The translations under genes and the position numbers were made by a program. Of a stretch of DNA of 64,000 nt, positions 27,879-39,000 are shown one piece after another; within the stretch, counting starts at the first letter, position 1, and every line of letters starts with the position of its first letter. Source of the DNA: Seison nebaliae (lineage: Eukaryota; Rotifera; Pararotatoria; Seisonacea; Seisonidae); assembly GCA_023231475.1 (NCBI GenBank), contig JALJEE010002436.1, positions 124,001 to 188,000 on the forward strand, in the 5' to 3' direction. Under the pieces are notes generated by a model. That model was not told the origin of the DNA and made no database searches. It saw nothing but the letters and a program-made list of their open reading frames with translations.

Positions 27879-30800
27879 ATGAAGAAGTCTTACGTTCCTT
27901 ACAAATCCATTCTTAAAAACCCAATAATTACTCAACAACAGACGATGAAAAATAAGAATTTCACGTACCAATATGAATCTTCCATGAATTATGATAAGAA
28001 GAATAGATACATCATCTCATCTTCACACAAATCCGTCTCTCCCACCATCCTTCCCAACAATCGCAGTGTCCCATATGATTATTCGATGAGTCAGATAAGG
28101 ACAAATATACGGCACTCACCTGATTATGAGCGAAATGAAAGTCCTTACAATATTTCTTCTTCCAACAAATCTTCTATCATACGTACAACAACTCCATCTA
28201 CGACTCAAACCGTCTCCACTATGATATACGAAGCAGCACTCCCGTCAAATTCAATCAGACCATCCGCCAATCAATGGAATTATCCTTACGGAAAAGACAC
28301 GGATAATGAACAGAATCGTTTGGATTCCTATCAGAAATTGCGACATATTCCACTGCCACATACCAATTCCAATGATATTCATAATGACGACGTAACTGAC
28401 GATGACGATGAAGATGATGAGGAGAATGATGAAATTGAAGAAGACAACATTAAAGACAATAAGAATAGACACGTAAATGATGAGCTTGACAATGTCGATG
28501 CTGATGATGATGATGATGATAAATTTCCAGACTTATCTTTTCCACAATATAATCGTCCTTCAAGTCGCCATCCGACAAATATAGAAAATTTACGATGTTC
28601 TTATCATCTTTATTCTCAGAATCCGAATACAAGGCAAGATCAACAAAAACAGCAACAACAACAACAGCAATATATTCGAAATGAAATAAATGAGCAACAC
28701 GAAAGAGGAAAATTGAAACAACATCAGAAACAACTTCCCCAAAAACGCTGTGAACGAGATAATGATATTTTCCATTTCGATCAATTGTCAAATTTCCCAT
28801 CCAATGACAGGAAAATGCCGCATCAAATGAAGAAGCATCAGCGAGAGATTAATCAAACTGAAAAGAAATCAAATAATATACCAAACATTGAATATCAGAA
28901 AGATATCCATCAATACGATACATCTCCTTCATCCGATTATAATTGCGAAATTAATCAATCAATAGATCTCACAACATCGACGATTACTCCATTATCCGCC
29001 TTACGGTCTCGAGATAATTTATATGATCAACGAGTCATTCACTCAACTTCCAATACTCCAAAGAAATCGAATACACTTCAAATGAGGAAGAGAAATCTTC
29101 AAAAGAATTCAATGTCGTCATCCGATTTGGAATATCGTTCAAATTTGAAGAAATCAACTAGTATGTCTCGAGGAATGTCGAAATCGACGAATCGACTGAA
29201 ACAAGAGAATCGGAAGAAACAAAAGAAACGTTCAGAACATCAACAACCATATTACACGAATATTCAGTATATGAAGAAGAAAATGTATGAAGAGAATTTG
29301 GAAAATTATATAGAGAATGAATTGAATGATCGATTATGTCAAATAGCAAAAATTCGTTCGCGCAAATCTCTCATTGGCAGTAAGGGACGTTTCGGTATAG
29401 AAACTTCATATATTATAGTTTGGAGTGCATTGAAAGCGATTTCTTCTTTATTGTTAACTGGATCGACGATCAATTCGTTATTGACCGCTCGATTGACATT
29501 GGCCGTTATGAATGGAATTGAAATTTTCTCAATCGTTTTCATTCTCTTATTATTTCCCTTTAAAGGAATTCGATCATTATTCGTAACAGGAAATATCCTT
29601 ATCACTCTGTGGTTATTAGTCGCGTCGATTTATCCTCATATTCTCATCATTATTCCTAGTGTCGTCTTATTGGCAGTAGGATCGGCATTACTTCATGTTA
29701 AATTATTCGAATGTATCGCCTCCAGTTCATCCTTATCATTAATATCATTGAAAATAACGGAACCATTAAAATATGATTTCCATCAAACATCCAAAGACAA
29801 ATCGAATTCCAATATTGATCTTTTGAAAGAGAAAAAGAAAATTTTGAAATCGAACAATATCGAAGTTTTCAATTTGAAATTAAAAGAGTCTTATCAACTC
29901 CTCTTCAATGCGGTGAAGCAAACGGCAGAGAATTTGACAGAATGTAATCTAAATTCATTTCTAATTCTCTCACAATTCGTCCATATTCCATGTGTATTGG
30001 TCGTCGGTCTCCTCTTAACTTATGGTACTCCTTATCATACGAAAATTGCCGTTTCTACTGGACGATATGTTTATGTCCAACAACAGAATGATCGATTAGA
30101 ACACACTCAACTATTGACAAGTTCTCGTAATCGAACGTCTTATCGAATACATCGACGTTTAACTGAACCTCGATGTCAAATCAGATTATCATGGAATACT
30201 TGTCCATATAACATAGACAGATGGTCAGCTGCATTACATGAGGCATTCCAATCACCTATGCTAGCTCTACCTCCATACATCCTCCACTCTCATCATTACT
30301 ACACCGAACAAAAGTATTTGACGAAAAAACAAAAAATGAGTAAATGGAAAAGTTTAAAAAAAATTCTCAAACAGATCACGAATGAAAATGATATAAAATC
30401 ATCAAAGAATCAGAACACTAAATCAATATCTCGTTCCAAACGAACTTTCTCATCTAACGACCGTCAACCAAGTTCGTTTTATTTTTATTCTTTTTTTAAA
30501 TTAAATTAATATTAAATTTTATTTCATTTTCAAAAAAATTTCTTTCCATTTATTTAGTAGGTTCGATAAAAAATTCAAATATCTACAAATCGAATTTAAC
30601 GAATAAGAAAACGGAATTAAATCAAAATGGTCTCACAACTATCTATATCGTATCTGTCTGTCTCACATTCGGTATCATCGCTGCTATGATACCATTTCTG
30701 TGCACGGATAGTATCATTGACCATGTACCGATCGAACAATCGATATTGAGAGTTAATCTAATTAGTTTTCTCCAATTTCATATTCTCTTAATTTCTCAGA

Positions 30801-32763
30801 AATATTCATTATCGTTTTGGAGGAATATGATTTGTAGCAAATATTTAATTTCTCATATTTTCCTCAACTTCTTCATCGGTGTCCAAACAACATATTTTTA
30901 TGGTGATTTTCTAAACGTTTCATCATTTTTTCCATTTTCCATCATAAAACCATCTCATTTCTAGTGGAGTGTCACTTGTCCTTATGGAATATTCGAAATG
31001 GCGATCTGTTTAACTATCTACGGAATTTCAACTGTTATCGGTTCGGGAATAAGTATCTTCGCGTTGCAACGAATAAATCGAACAGTTAATAAAATTATTT
31101 TTGAAATATTTTAAGTTTCTCATCAGATTATTACCATGATCGTATTCTTCCTCCATTGTTCGACTCTCGCTGCAATTAAGCTTATCAATTCATCAAGTGT
31201 GTATGGAAAGAAAGGTCGTTCTCCTCCAACACAATCGCCACCCGCCACAATTCCCATTTTACCAAATTTATCTTCTACCAATTCGATGAGTTCAACTACT
31301 TTTCATCCATATTATATTTTAGTTGTGGCTTTCGGTTTTTGCGATGCCATTTGGAGATCGTTGAATTACAGTTCATATTTATTTATTTTTTGAAATTGAA
31401 TATTCAAATGTTCCAGAATATATGTTCCACTTCTCAATAAATGAAATAATTCCTAATATGGAATTGTCGAGATTGAAATATAACTGGAATTTGGTATATG
31501 AACAACAACAAATGAAGAGAAATTTGACGGATATGGTACCGACGGCAGAATGTGAGAAAACGGATTTATTGACGAGAAATAAATTGAGGAAATTAATTCA
31601 TCGGAAACATATCGAAGATGAATTCAAATTATTATCACAAAAAAAAACTTACGAAAGTTCTAATAAAAGTTTCATATTTTAATTCCTATTTTAAAATTTA
31701 TAATATTTTTTTTAATTAATTTTTTAAAGAGAATTCTTTAAAAAGACCAAGTAAATTAGCGACGAGTAGTTTCAAAGATATATTCTCGTTATCGGCATCT
31801 AATCTTACGAAATATAATAGTAAAATTCCAAAGGATAAATTGATCGATCATCATTATTTCCTCTCTTTCGTTAACATGTTACGAGATAGTACGGAACAAT
31901 ATACATTGTTACTTCCTTCATCGATTAGTTCGGTGATGTCTTTCGCTCATATATTTGAATGTTTTGGTAATTTATTCGGTTTCTTGTTGACAGTCGTTTT
32001 CTGTTCTTCAGTGAAATTATATGCTTTGATTGCCTTGTTAGGGATCGCCAGTTTCACGATGTTCATACTAGATTGTCAACCATGTCAAGAAGAACGAATG
32101 AAAAATGAGCACAATCTCAAACTCAAATGGTTCTACTTCACACAAATGACTTTAGTGGAACAATTGAATGGATTGAGTACGTTGTCATTCTCCAATTCCA
32201 TATTGAAATCATCTTCTAAGACGAATTTGGAGAATAATTCCAATTTCACATTTACACAATCGTTAGACAATCTCATTTCATCAAAAGTTATTACCATTTC
32301 AATGGAATCCAACGACGATTCATCAACCAAATTCAACGAATATAAGAAACATACGAGAAGTCTACCGAAACTTCCACAACGAAATGAAGATAAACAAAAA
32401 GTGATTAATAAGAATAATAATTACAAAAATACTTCGACAATCGACAGATATAACAGAAGTGCAAATAGGAAAATTTCCTTTTCGTCTTCATCTCTTACCT
32501 CATCGATGATAGATAATAATGATAATTATAATATTAACAAAAACCAGAATAACGAGACAAATGACAATACATCAAGTTCATTCGAAACCGATTATGCACA
32601 TGGGGCAACGACATATCAAATCCGAAAATCTAATGAACCGAAAAAAATTAATTTTCAACAAAATTCAATTAAAAGGCAAATTCAGTATCCTAACAGAAAT
32701 ATTCGTTTGCCACCAAACAAATCAATAATGTTATCTGAATCTAATAGTGATTCCACCGTCTAA
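27879..32763 (+). CDS. UNC-93-like multi-pass membrane protein with a long disordered N-terminus, 7 exons
   Basis: Exons: 27879-30471, 30558-30751, 30800-30916, 30965-31084, 31127-31370, 31417-31656 (or 31668), 31730-32763; about 1,513 residues. Phases match at every join. Residues 1 to about 500 are disordered, with an Asp/Glu run (about 170-195), a Gln run and basic patches. Hydrophobic helices start at about 505: ETSYIIVWSALKAISSLLL, then IEIFSIVFILLLFPFKG, TGNILITLWLLVASIYPHIL and IIPSVVLLAVGSALLHVKLF, the last matching the UNC-93 pattern of helices 2-4. Later exons give GDFLNWSVTCPYGIFEM, LTIYGISTVIGSGISIFALQ and ILVVAFGFCDAIWRSLNY. The last corresponds to the UNC-93 hallmark G-x-x-DA-x-W in the second half of the fold. 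UNC-93 proteins are major-facilitator-like; members regulate potassium channels or traffic receptors. The head and C-terminal tail are far longer than usual (family 450-700 aa). Family call moderately confident; role unknown. Confidence 0.72.
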
Positions 32764-33248
32764 ATATGACGAGCATCGTCAAATGTCATGAGACATTATC
32801 ATCAGTAATCGATATATGGAAAATAATTTGTTGAAGAATTGGAAAACTATAAATATATTTAATTAATTCAAATTATCTACCTCATTCTAGTTGATATTTA
32901 TATTGTTAATGTTTTCAATTTGTTCTTTTTTAAATGAAATTTTATGATACAAAAATATTTTTAATTGAGATTACGCTAATTAAAATTTTCTTCTTCAATT
33001 ATATAGTGTAATAATCTGAAAATTAGTTTTGTTGTCAGAGAAACTGAAAGTTAATTTTATGGTAAAGAAATTTCAAAATTAATTTTATAATAAAAAATTT
33101 TATTCTCGAAAAGAAGAAAAAAATAGAAAATTATCGAAAAACTATCGAAAAAATGAGGAAATGTTTGAGTTGTGAGAGGAGGGGAAATTTGCAATGATAA
33201 TAAATAAAAAACTATGAAAGGAATTGGTGTAGAAATGGCGAATGATGA
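32764..33248. terminator. Convergent 3' region between UNC-93-like and PDZ genes
   Basis: This is 485 bases of very AT-rich sequence between two opposing stop codons. AATAAA at 33089-33094 and 33199-33208 can serve the + gene. TTTATT at 33099-33104 reads as AATAAA for the - gene. No ORF or other element is visible. Confidence 0.5.
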
Positions 33249-36083
33249 TCAGGTAGATATCCGATGACTAATTACTGTCTTCCAGATGAACGCTTGTTCG
33301 CTCGATAAGCAGATGATGGAAATGTCAGACGATGGATGATGAATGGAAAGTTCGGAATCGATTTGGTCGATTGATTGAATATCTGAGAGTTTAATTGGCA
33401 TTCCGATTATTTGGAAATATTTATTTGATCGATTTTCATTATTTGTTGGTATGACATCGATAGCGATGAAATAATAATTGTTTAATAAGAATAGAAATTG
33501 TTTAGTTGATGTATTGGAGATAATTTGGCTGGAATAGATGATGTTTTCATTCTTCAATTCTTCATTCTTTACCAAACAATTTAATGGTAAACTAAAATGA
33601 TATTTATCAATAACGAAACGATTCTCATTCAAATTCTCCGTCAACTTCTTCGGTAGGGAACAACTTCTTGAATTTTTAATTTTCATCAATCGTTTCTCCG
33701 TCGACGATTGTTGTTGTTGTTGTTGCATTGAATTGAATGAAGGACGAGAAATTAACGTATTATTAATTCCGTTTTTAATGACTGGTGAAGCGAAAGAAGA
33801 TGTCGATGAGAATTTTCTAATATTTGGGAATTTTCTTTCACTACTCGTATTGTCGAGTACGAGATCCAATTGCGATTTACTTAATGACATCGATTGATTG
33901 ATGATGGTACAATTGATCATGGATAAATCGTTCGTTGAATTCATCGAATTAATACTCGTCATCGTTGACATGTGACGAGACGATTCTTTACGATGATGAC
34001 AAAATTTGTTGAGTGGACAAACTTGCATCAATTCATAACATTCACAAAGTTTTATGAAATATTTGACTGGAGCAGTCAAGAATTCTTCCAACGTCAAATT
34101 AATATGATCAGCTAATCGATTCAACATCATTGCTGTCGTTTGTGATCGATTTACATTCATCGTCGACGAGAACAAATACCATCTCAATGTACTGAAAGCA
34201 TCAGTCAATCCTTCGGCATATGATTCGAATGATTCACAAACGGAAATAATGATCGATTCCAAATCCTTTAAATATGATGATCGATTTAATTTCAATTTTT
34301 GACAATTAGACGAGTCTGATTTGTCATGATAATATTGACATAAATCATTAGAGAATATATCGATTTGCATCTGATAAAGAATTTTGGAAATATCTTCGAT
34401 ATTTTGAAAAATTATTTGTTTCAAACGAAATTCTTTATTTCTATCATTTGATTGATTGTTGACGAAAATGTTGAAAAGATCCTGATGACGGAGATAATTA
34501 GAAATTCCTTTCTCTAATGTTTCGATAAGTTCGTGATGAATTTCACAAAGTTCCGTTCGAATTCGACACCATTCACAGGAATTGGTAATTTCATTCTTCG
34601 TTTGTTCGATCGATCGACAAACACATTGATGATTTGAATAACGTTTTTGATAATCGATTTTTGCTGATAATATTTCCGTTTCATTCATCACTTCTTTCCT
34701 CTCGATATTCTCGTTCAATTTGGATTTGATTGAAAATGAATAAATTTCTTTCGATTTCGTCATCGTTTTCGTTGTTTGAAGTGAACTAATTTGTTCATTG
34801 TCAATCCTTCCATCTCCCATCTCAACGGGCAATAATGGGGAACATTGTTTAGATGATTGTGTAATGTAACCGATATCATCACTCGCACTACTCGATCGTC
34901 TTTTTTTCAATTTCTTTTTCTTATCTAATCGATCTAAAGGACAACAACAATCCACATAAACATTATCCAATTTTTCAGCTTGTTCCGATTTCTCTAACGA
35001 ATGTTTCGTCCCACTAATATTTATGGTATTCTCATCACTATTACTCATTAATAAAGTTTTATCTAAAGTATGATTAATACCAAATTGATTAATGGAACAA
35101 TAATCATGATTTTTTCGATTCTTTCCAATTATCATCTTTTCATTCATTATTTTCGATTTGTCTTCTTTTTTCATTCTTCTTCTTCTTGTTCGATTAAGAC
35201 TATAATCATTCTCATCATAATGAATAGCTGACAACATTCTCAAACTATTTTCCATCGATTGATAAGTCGATTCTTTTTTCGGTTTCGTTCGGTCTTTATT
35301 CGAATAAATTCTATTTGATTTGGTGCAATATTTTTTATCCGATTTTAATTTGATCTTCTTTCCTTCCATCGTATAAAATGAATGTGAATTTGATTCTTTC
35401 CTTTCTCTCGACAACTCTTTACCTGGAGTTCGGTTCGATCTCGTTCCATCATATGGAATGTTGCTTGTTGCATAAATCGAAGGAGATGGAAGTGAAGAAA
35501 GATTTGGTAAATGTTTTTTCTTCTTTTTTATCGAATTATTATTATTATTAATATTATTTGATTGATAAATATTCGATTGTGGTTGTGAATTTGAAAGTAA
35601 TTGATAATTTGAATTATTATTCAACATATGACCACCGTTAACGGTATTATGGAAATTGGTGGAAAGGAATGTGGATGATCGACAAATCGATGGTCTCCCA
35701 TCGTTCGATATAGAGAGGTAATTTGGTGAAGTTAAATTTTGATTAAATTGAATTTCACTAATTTCGAAATAAGTTCTCTTAATATCCAATTCGATGATTT
35801 TGTTTCGTCTTATCAATTTTTCGATGGTGGATTTTCTCGATCGTCGAATACAAATTCCGTTCAACGTGATCAATACATCGCCTTGTCGTAGACCTTGTTT
35901 GGCGGCGATGGATTTATCTCGTACCGTTTGTACCGATACTCCAGTCATCGCTTCATTATCGTTAGTTGTGAGATCGTTGTCGATCAATGTGAATCCGAGA
36001 ACATGATTAATGAATGCTGAATTGGAAGTTAACGTTCCACGAATATTAAGAAGAGCTGAATTCTCTGGCCACTGGATAATCAT
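33249..36083 (-). CDS. PDZ / degenerate DH-like / PH-like protein (944 aa, single exon)
   Basis: A single frame of 944 codons. Residues about 12-105 form a PDZ domain: a GFTLID carboxylate-loop analogue, GVSVQTVRDKSIAAKQGL, GDVLITLNG, and the terminal helix and strand ending in EKLIRRNKIIELDIKR. Residues about 110-500 are basic and disordered. At about 505-720 a helical region has the order of a RhoGEF DH domain (LCEIHHELIETLEKGISNYL; ESFESYAEGLTDAFSTL; LEEFLTAPVKYFIKLCECYE, where DH domains have a KPVQR-x-x-KY-x-LL-type core), but it is poorly conserved. Residues about 845-944 look like a PH domain ending in a Trp-containing helix (SSEQAFIWKTVISHR). The order recalls the C-terminal half of TIAM/still life or ARHGEF11-type proteins, without their other domains. 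CATTCATAG immediately precedes the ATG, so a 5' untranslated intron or an upstream exon is possible. PDZ is confident; DH and PH are tentative. Confidence 0.7.
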   Translation of the reverse strand: MIIQWPENSALLNIRGTLTSNSAFINHVLGFTLIDNDLTTNDNEAMTGVSVQTVRDKSIAAKQGLRQGDVLITLNGICIRRSRKSTIEKLIRRNKIIELDIKRTYFEISEIQFNQNLTSPNYLSISNDGRPSICRSSTFLSTNFHNTVNGGHMLNNNSNYQLLSNSQPQSNIYQSNNINNNNNSIKKKKKHLPNLSSLPSPSIYATSNIPYDGTRSNRTPGKELSRERKESNSHSFYTMEGKKIKLKSDKKYCTKSNRIYSNKDRTKPKKESTYQSMENSLRMLSAIHYDENDYSLNRTRRRRMKKEDKSKIMNEKMIIGKNRKNHDYCSINQFGINHTLDKTLLMSNSDENTINISGTKHSLEKSEQAEKLDNVYVDCCCPLDRLDKKKKLKKRRSSSASDDIGYITQSSKQCSPLLPVEMGDGRIDNEQISSLQTTKTMTKSKEIYSFSIKSKLNENIERKEVMNETEILSAKIDYQKRYSNHQCVCRSIEQTKNEITNSCEWCRIRTELCEIHHELIETLEKGISNYLRHQDLFNIFVNNQSNDRNKEFRLKQIIFQNIEDISKILYQMQIDIFSNDLCQYYHDKSDSSNCQKLKLNRSSYLKDLESIIISVCESFESYAEGLTDAFSTLRWYLFSSTMNVNRSQTTAMMLNRLADHINLTLEEFLTAPVKYFIKLCECYELMQVCPLNKFCHHRKESSRHMSTMTSINSMNSTNDLSMINCTIINQSMSLSKSQLDLVLDNTSSERKFPNIRKFSSTSSFASPVIKNGINNTLISRPSFNSMQQQQQQSSTEKRLMKIKNSRSCSLPKKLTENLNENRFVIDKYHFSLPLNCLVKNEELKNENIIYSSQIISNTSTKQFLFLLNNYYFIAIDVIPTNNENRSNKYFQIIGMPIKLSDIQSIDQIDSELSIHHPSSDISIICLSSEQAFIWKTVISHRIST

Positions 36084-39000
36084 CTATGAATGAAGAACAA
36101 TAGAAATAAGAGATAATTAAAATTTGAAAATTTCGAGATGAAACAATGAAAAAGAAATCGATTATTCGCGTTAAGTTAAATGACAAATAAAATCAGCGAG
36201 TTTTGATAAGAAATTACTGATTAAATATATGTTGAAGTAGATTGGATAGTAATCGATAAACGATTTTAACTGAAACAATCGGATCGATGGAAACTTGAAA
36301 GGAAAATATGGAGAAGACGGAAAAGAAAGATGAAAGCGAGCACGCTAATACGTAATTGATTGTTTCGCTAAAATAATGATTGTTGAGATATCGGACTCTA
36401 TCGGAGTTGTTCATTCATAAAAATCTCTTAATAATCATCAAGCAAAGTGTCATCCAAAAAGTTGAATGAAATGATCCGAAAGTTTAATAAACATTCATTT
36501 CATTCTCACCGCCGAATTATGCAAACTGTGGAAAAAATCTTAATCATATTTCGGAGCAACTAAATCATTCTTAAGCTAAACTGTTCAGCTACTGAGTCTC
36601 TTCTTTAATGACTCGACTGTTGTCGACGGAAAAGAAGAATAAACAAATCGGGAGTAGTCGGATGAGAATGGATTTTCCGTTTGAAAAACTCATTATCTTA
36701 AAGACACTTCGTCGTCATCGGAATTATTAAGAAAGAATTTCTTTTCGGAACAAAATTACATTTCACAGAAAATATGAAAAAATGAATAATTGAAAAGAAT
36801 GAAGAGAACGGAAATTTGGTTTGGACACATTCATACAAATCTTTTAGATGATTTTCCTTCCTCCGTATTTGAGAAGGGAATTGATTCGAATTCTGATTTT
36901 TATTAGAATGAAATTAACATAATTCTAATAAATCTTTAAATGGAACGACGACTATTTATACAAAAAGGTATGAAAAATTTAATGGATAAGACAATGGAAG
37001 GAATTATTTCGATACTTCCATCCAACTACTACAGATGATATTAACATTAAGCACATGATTAATCAGGATAAGGAATGGTGGTAGAATATGGAATCTAATT
37101 CCGTTTAATGATAATTCACCGAAGGATGTTCGGCCTTTATTCTTCTTCCACACCGATGCATCGTCTTAATACGATTTCCATCTGACAATACGAACAATTG
37201 AAATGCGGCAATTAGTGACGATATTAATGTATCGAATGATAGCTAACTAATAGGAATAATGAGATTAAAATAAGTTGAATGCATCGAATTGAAGATGTAA
37301 CGAATTGATGAGGAGGAAAGAATCTTCTTTTTATTCTTATTAATTGAAGAAACTTTAATGAGTTTACTTTCCATCGTAATGTGTTTTTTCTCTGCTATTT
37401 GATCTTCTTCTTCTTTCATTCAAATTCAAACTAGTTCTATTTTGATGTATGCACTATATGGGTAAAAGGGGAATATGTAACACTTCTGTTGTGACTGAAA
37501 ACGGTTTTGTTGTTGCCATCGGACGGCGTCAAATGTCAACAAATGATTATCATACGTTCTTGTATTTCCGTTCGGGGAATGAAGGAAGAAGTGTGGAGAG
37601 GAAATGAGAGAGGAAAGAAAATGAAATAAGAAATGTTTATTCGTTCTTTACTGATCTTCACAGAATCAGACGATAAAGTTTGAAGAAACATTTTCAGCGT
37701 CAACGTGTAATGTAATCAACAAGAACGTCCAACATATGACCGAGTGAGAATAGATTCATTATAAACAAATTGTCTTTCATTCAGAACATCATTACAATAA
37801 ATAAACTAGAAAATAAAAATAAAAATAATATTTCTATGGAATCATTCAAATGATCTACAGACAGAAATATGCACAGAAATAATGTTTGGAGAGGTTGAGC
37901 AGGATTTAACGGATTAAACCAGACGAAAAATTATTGAGATTGTTAAAGGACAGAATTTTATAAATAAAAGATAATCGATAATTATCGAACTCTCATTTCA
38001 TGATAATTTTGGAGGAATCAACTACAAATATTTTCGTGAGGCGGAGATGTGAAAAGAACGTCAATGTGATAATTATTCTCGTATCAACATTTTCCCAATC
38101 TTGACCAAAGTGGATAAATGTGAGAAATTGCCATCACCAATGAAGAAGGAAATCTATCTCACACTTCATTCGAAGTTGTTCGAATTAAGAAACTTCTATT
38201 TTCGTCCGAAAATTCATCTCAACAAAACCGTTTTACAAAAAATAATGAGTCTGAGTCATTTCCAATTAAAATTTAAACGACTGTCAACATTCATTCGTTC
38301 TCTAGCACACTCGAAGAGACATTCTCAAAATTATTTAGTCTCTATTCTTCCAAAATGGGACTGATAGAGAAAAGCCATGCTCCTGATGTTGGAAAGATGA
38401 CCGTTATACATCTTTTGCAGAAGAAGAGTTTTCTTATCTCATTATCGAGTGGAAAATCGTTGCATCATTTGTCATTGTTACTGGCTTATTGAAAATAAAT
38501 AAACTCAAATCATACACGCTTCAACTGGTCGACTAGTGAGAGGAGAGACAGGAAAAATTATTTGGTAAATAAGAAGAAATATTTGAAAATGACATTCATT
38601 TATTATCTCTCCTTCTCTCCATGTTTATTGGAGAGGAGACAACATCGTTGATGGTTAATGGTAGGAGACATGACATAAACAGATGATAAAACATGGACTT
38701 GTAATGGAGATTCTGTAAAAGAAGGAATGTCTTTGAAAAAAAAAGAAGATTTCTTCTCACACAATAAGGTTTGGTGGCAAAATATAAATCTCGAACTCCT
38801 CGCAAGCAAATGGATGAGCAAGTGAATAAATAGAGTGAATTTAGCTCCACCTAAAAAATTTCATTTTGGGTAAATATTTATTCGAATTAATAGGAAAAAC
38901 AAATAGCCTCTATTCCCTATCTCCATCTCAACTATTCCACATTTTTTCTAATTCAATTTTACTTTATTGAAATAACTTTGCACCTCGCTCCAACAATCAC

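Noticed and set aside
38101-38364. Plus-strand ORF of 87 codons in the desert as a remnant of the myosin motor
   Set aside because: It has no P-loop, switch or actin-binding motif and no resemblance to myosin motor sequence.
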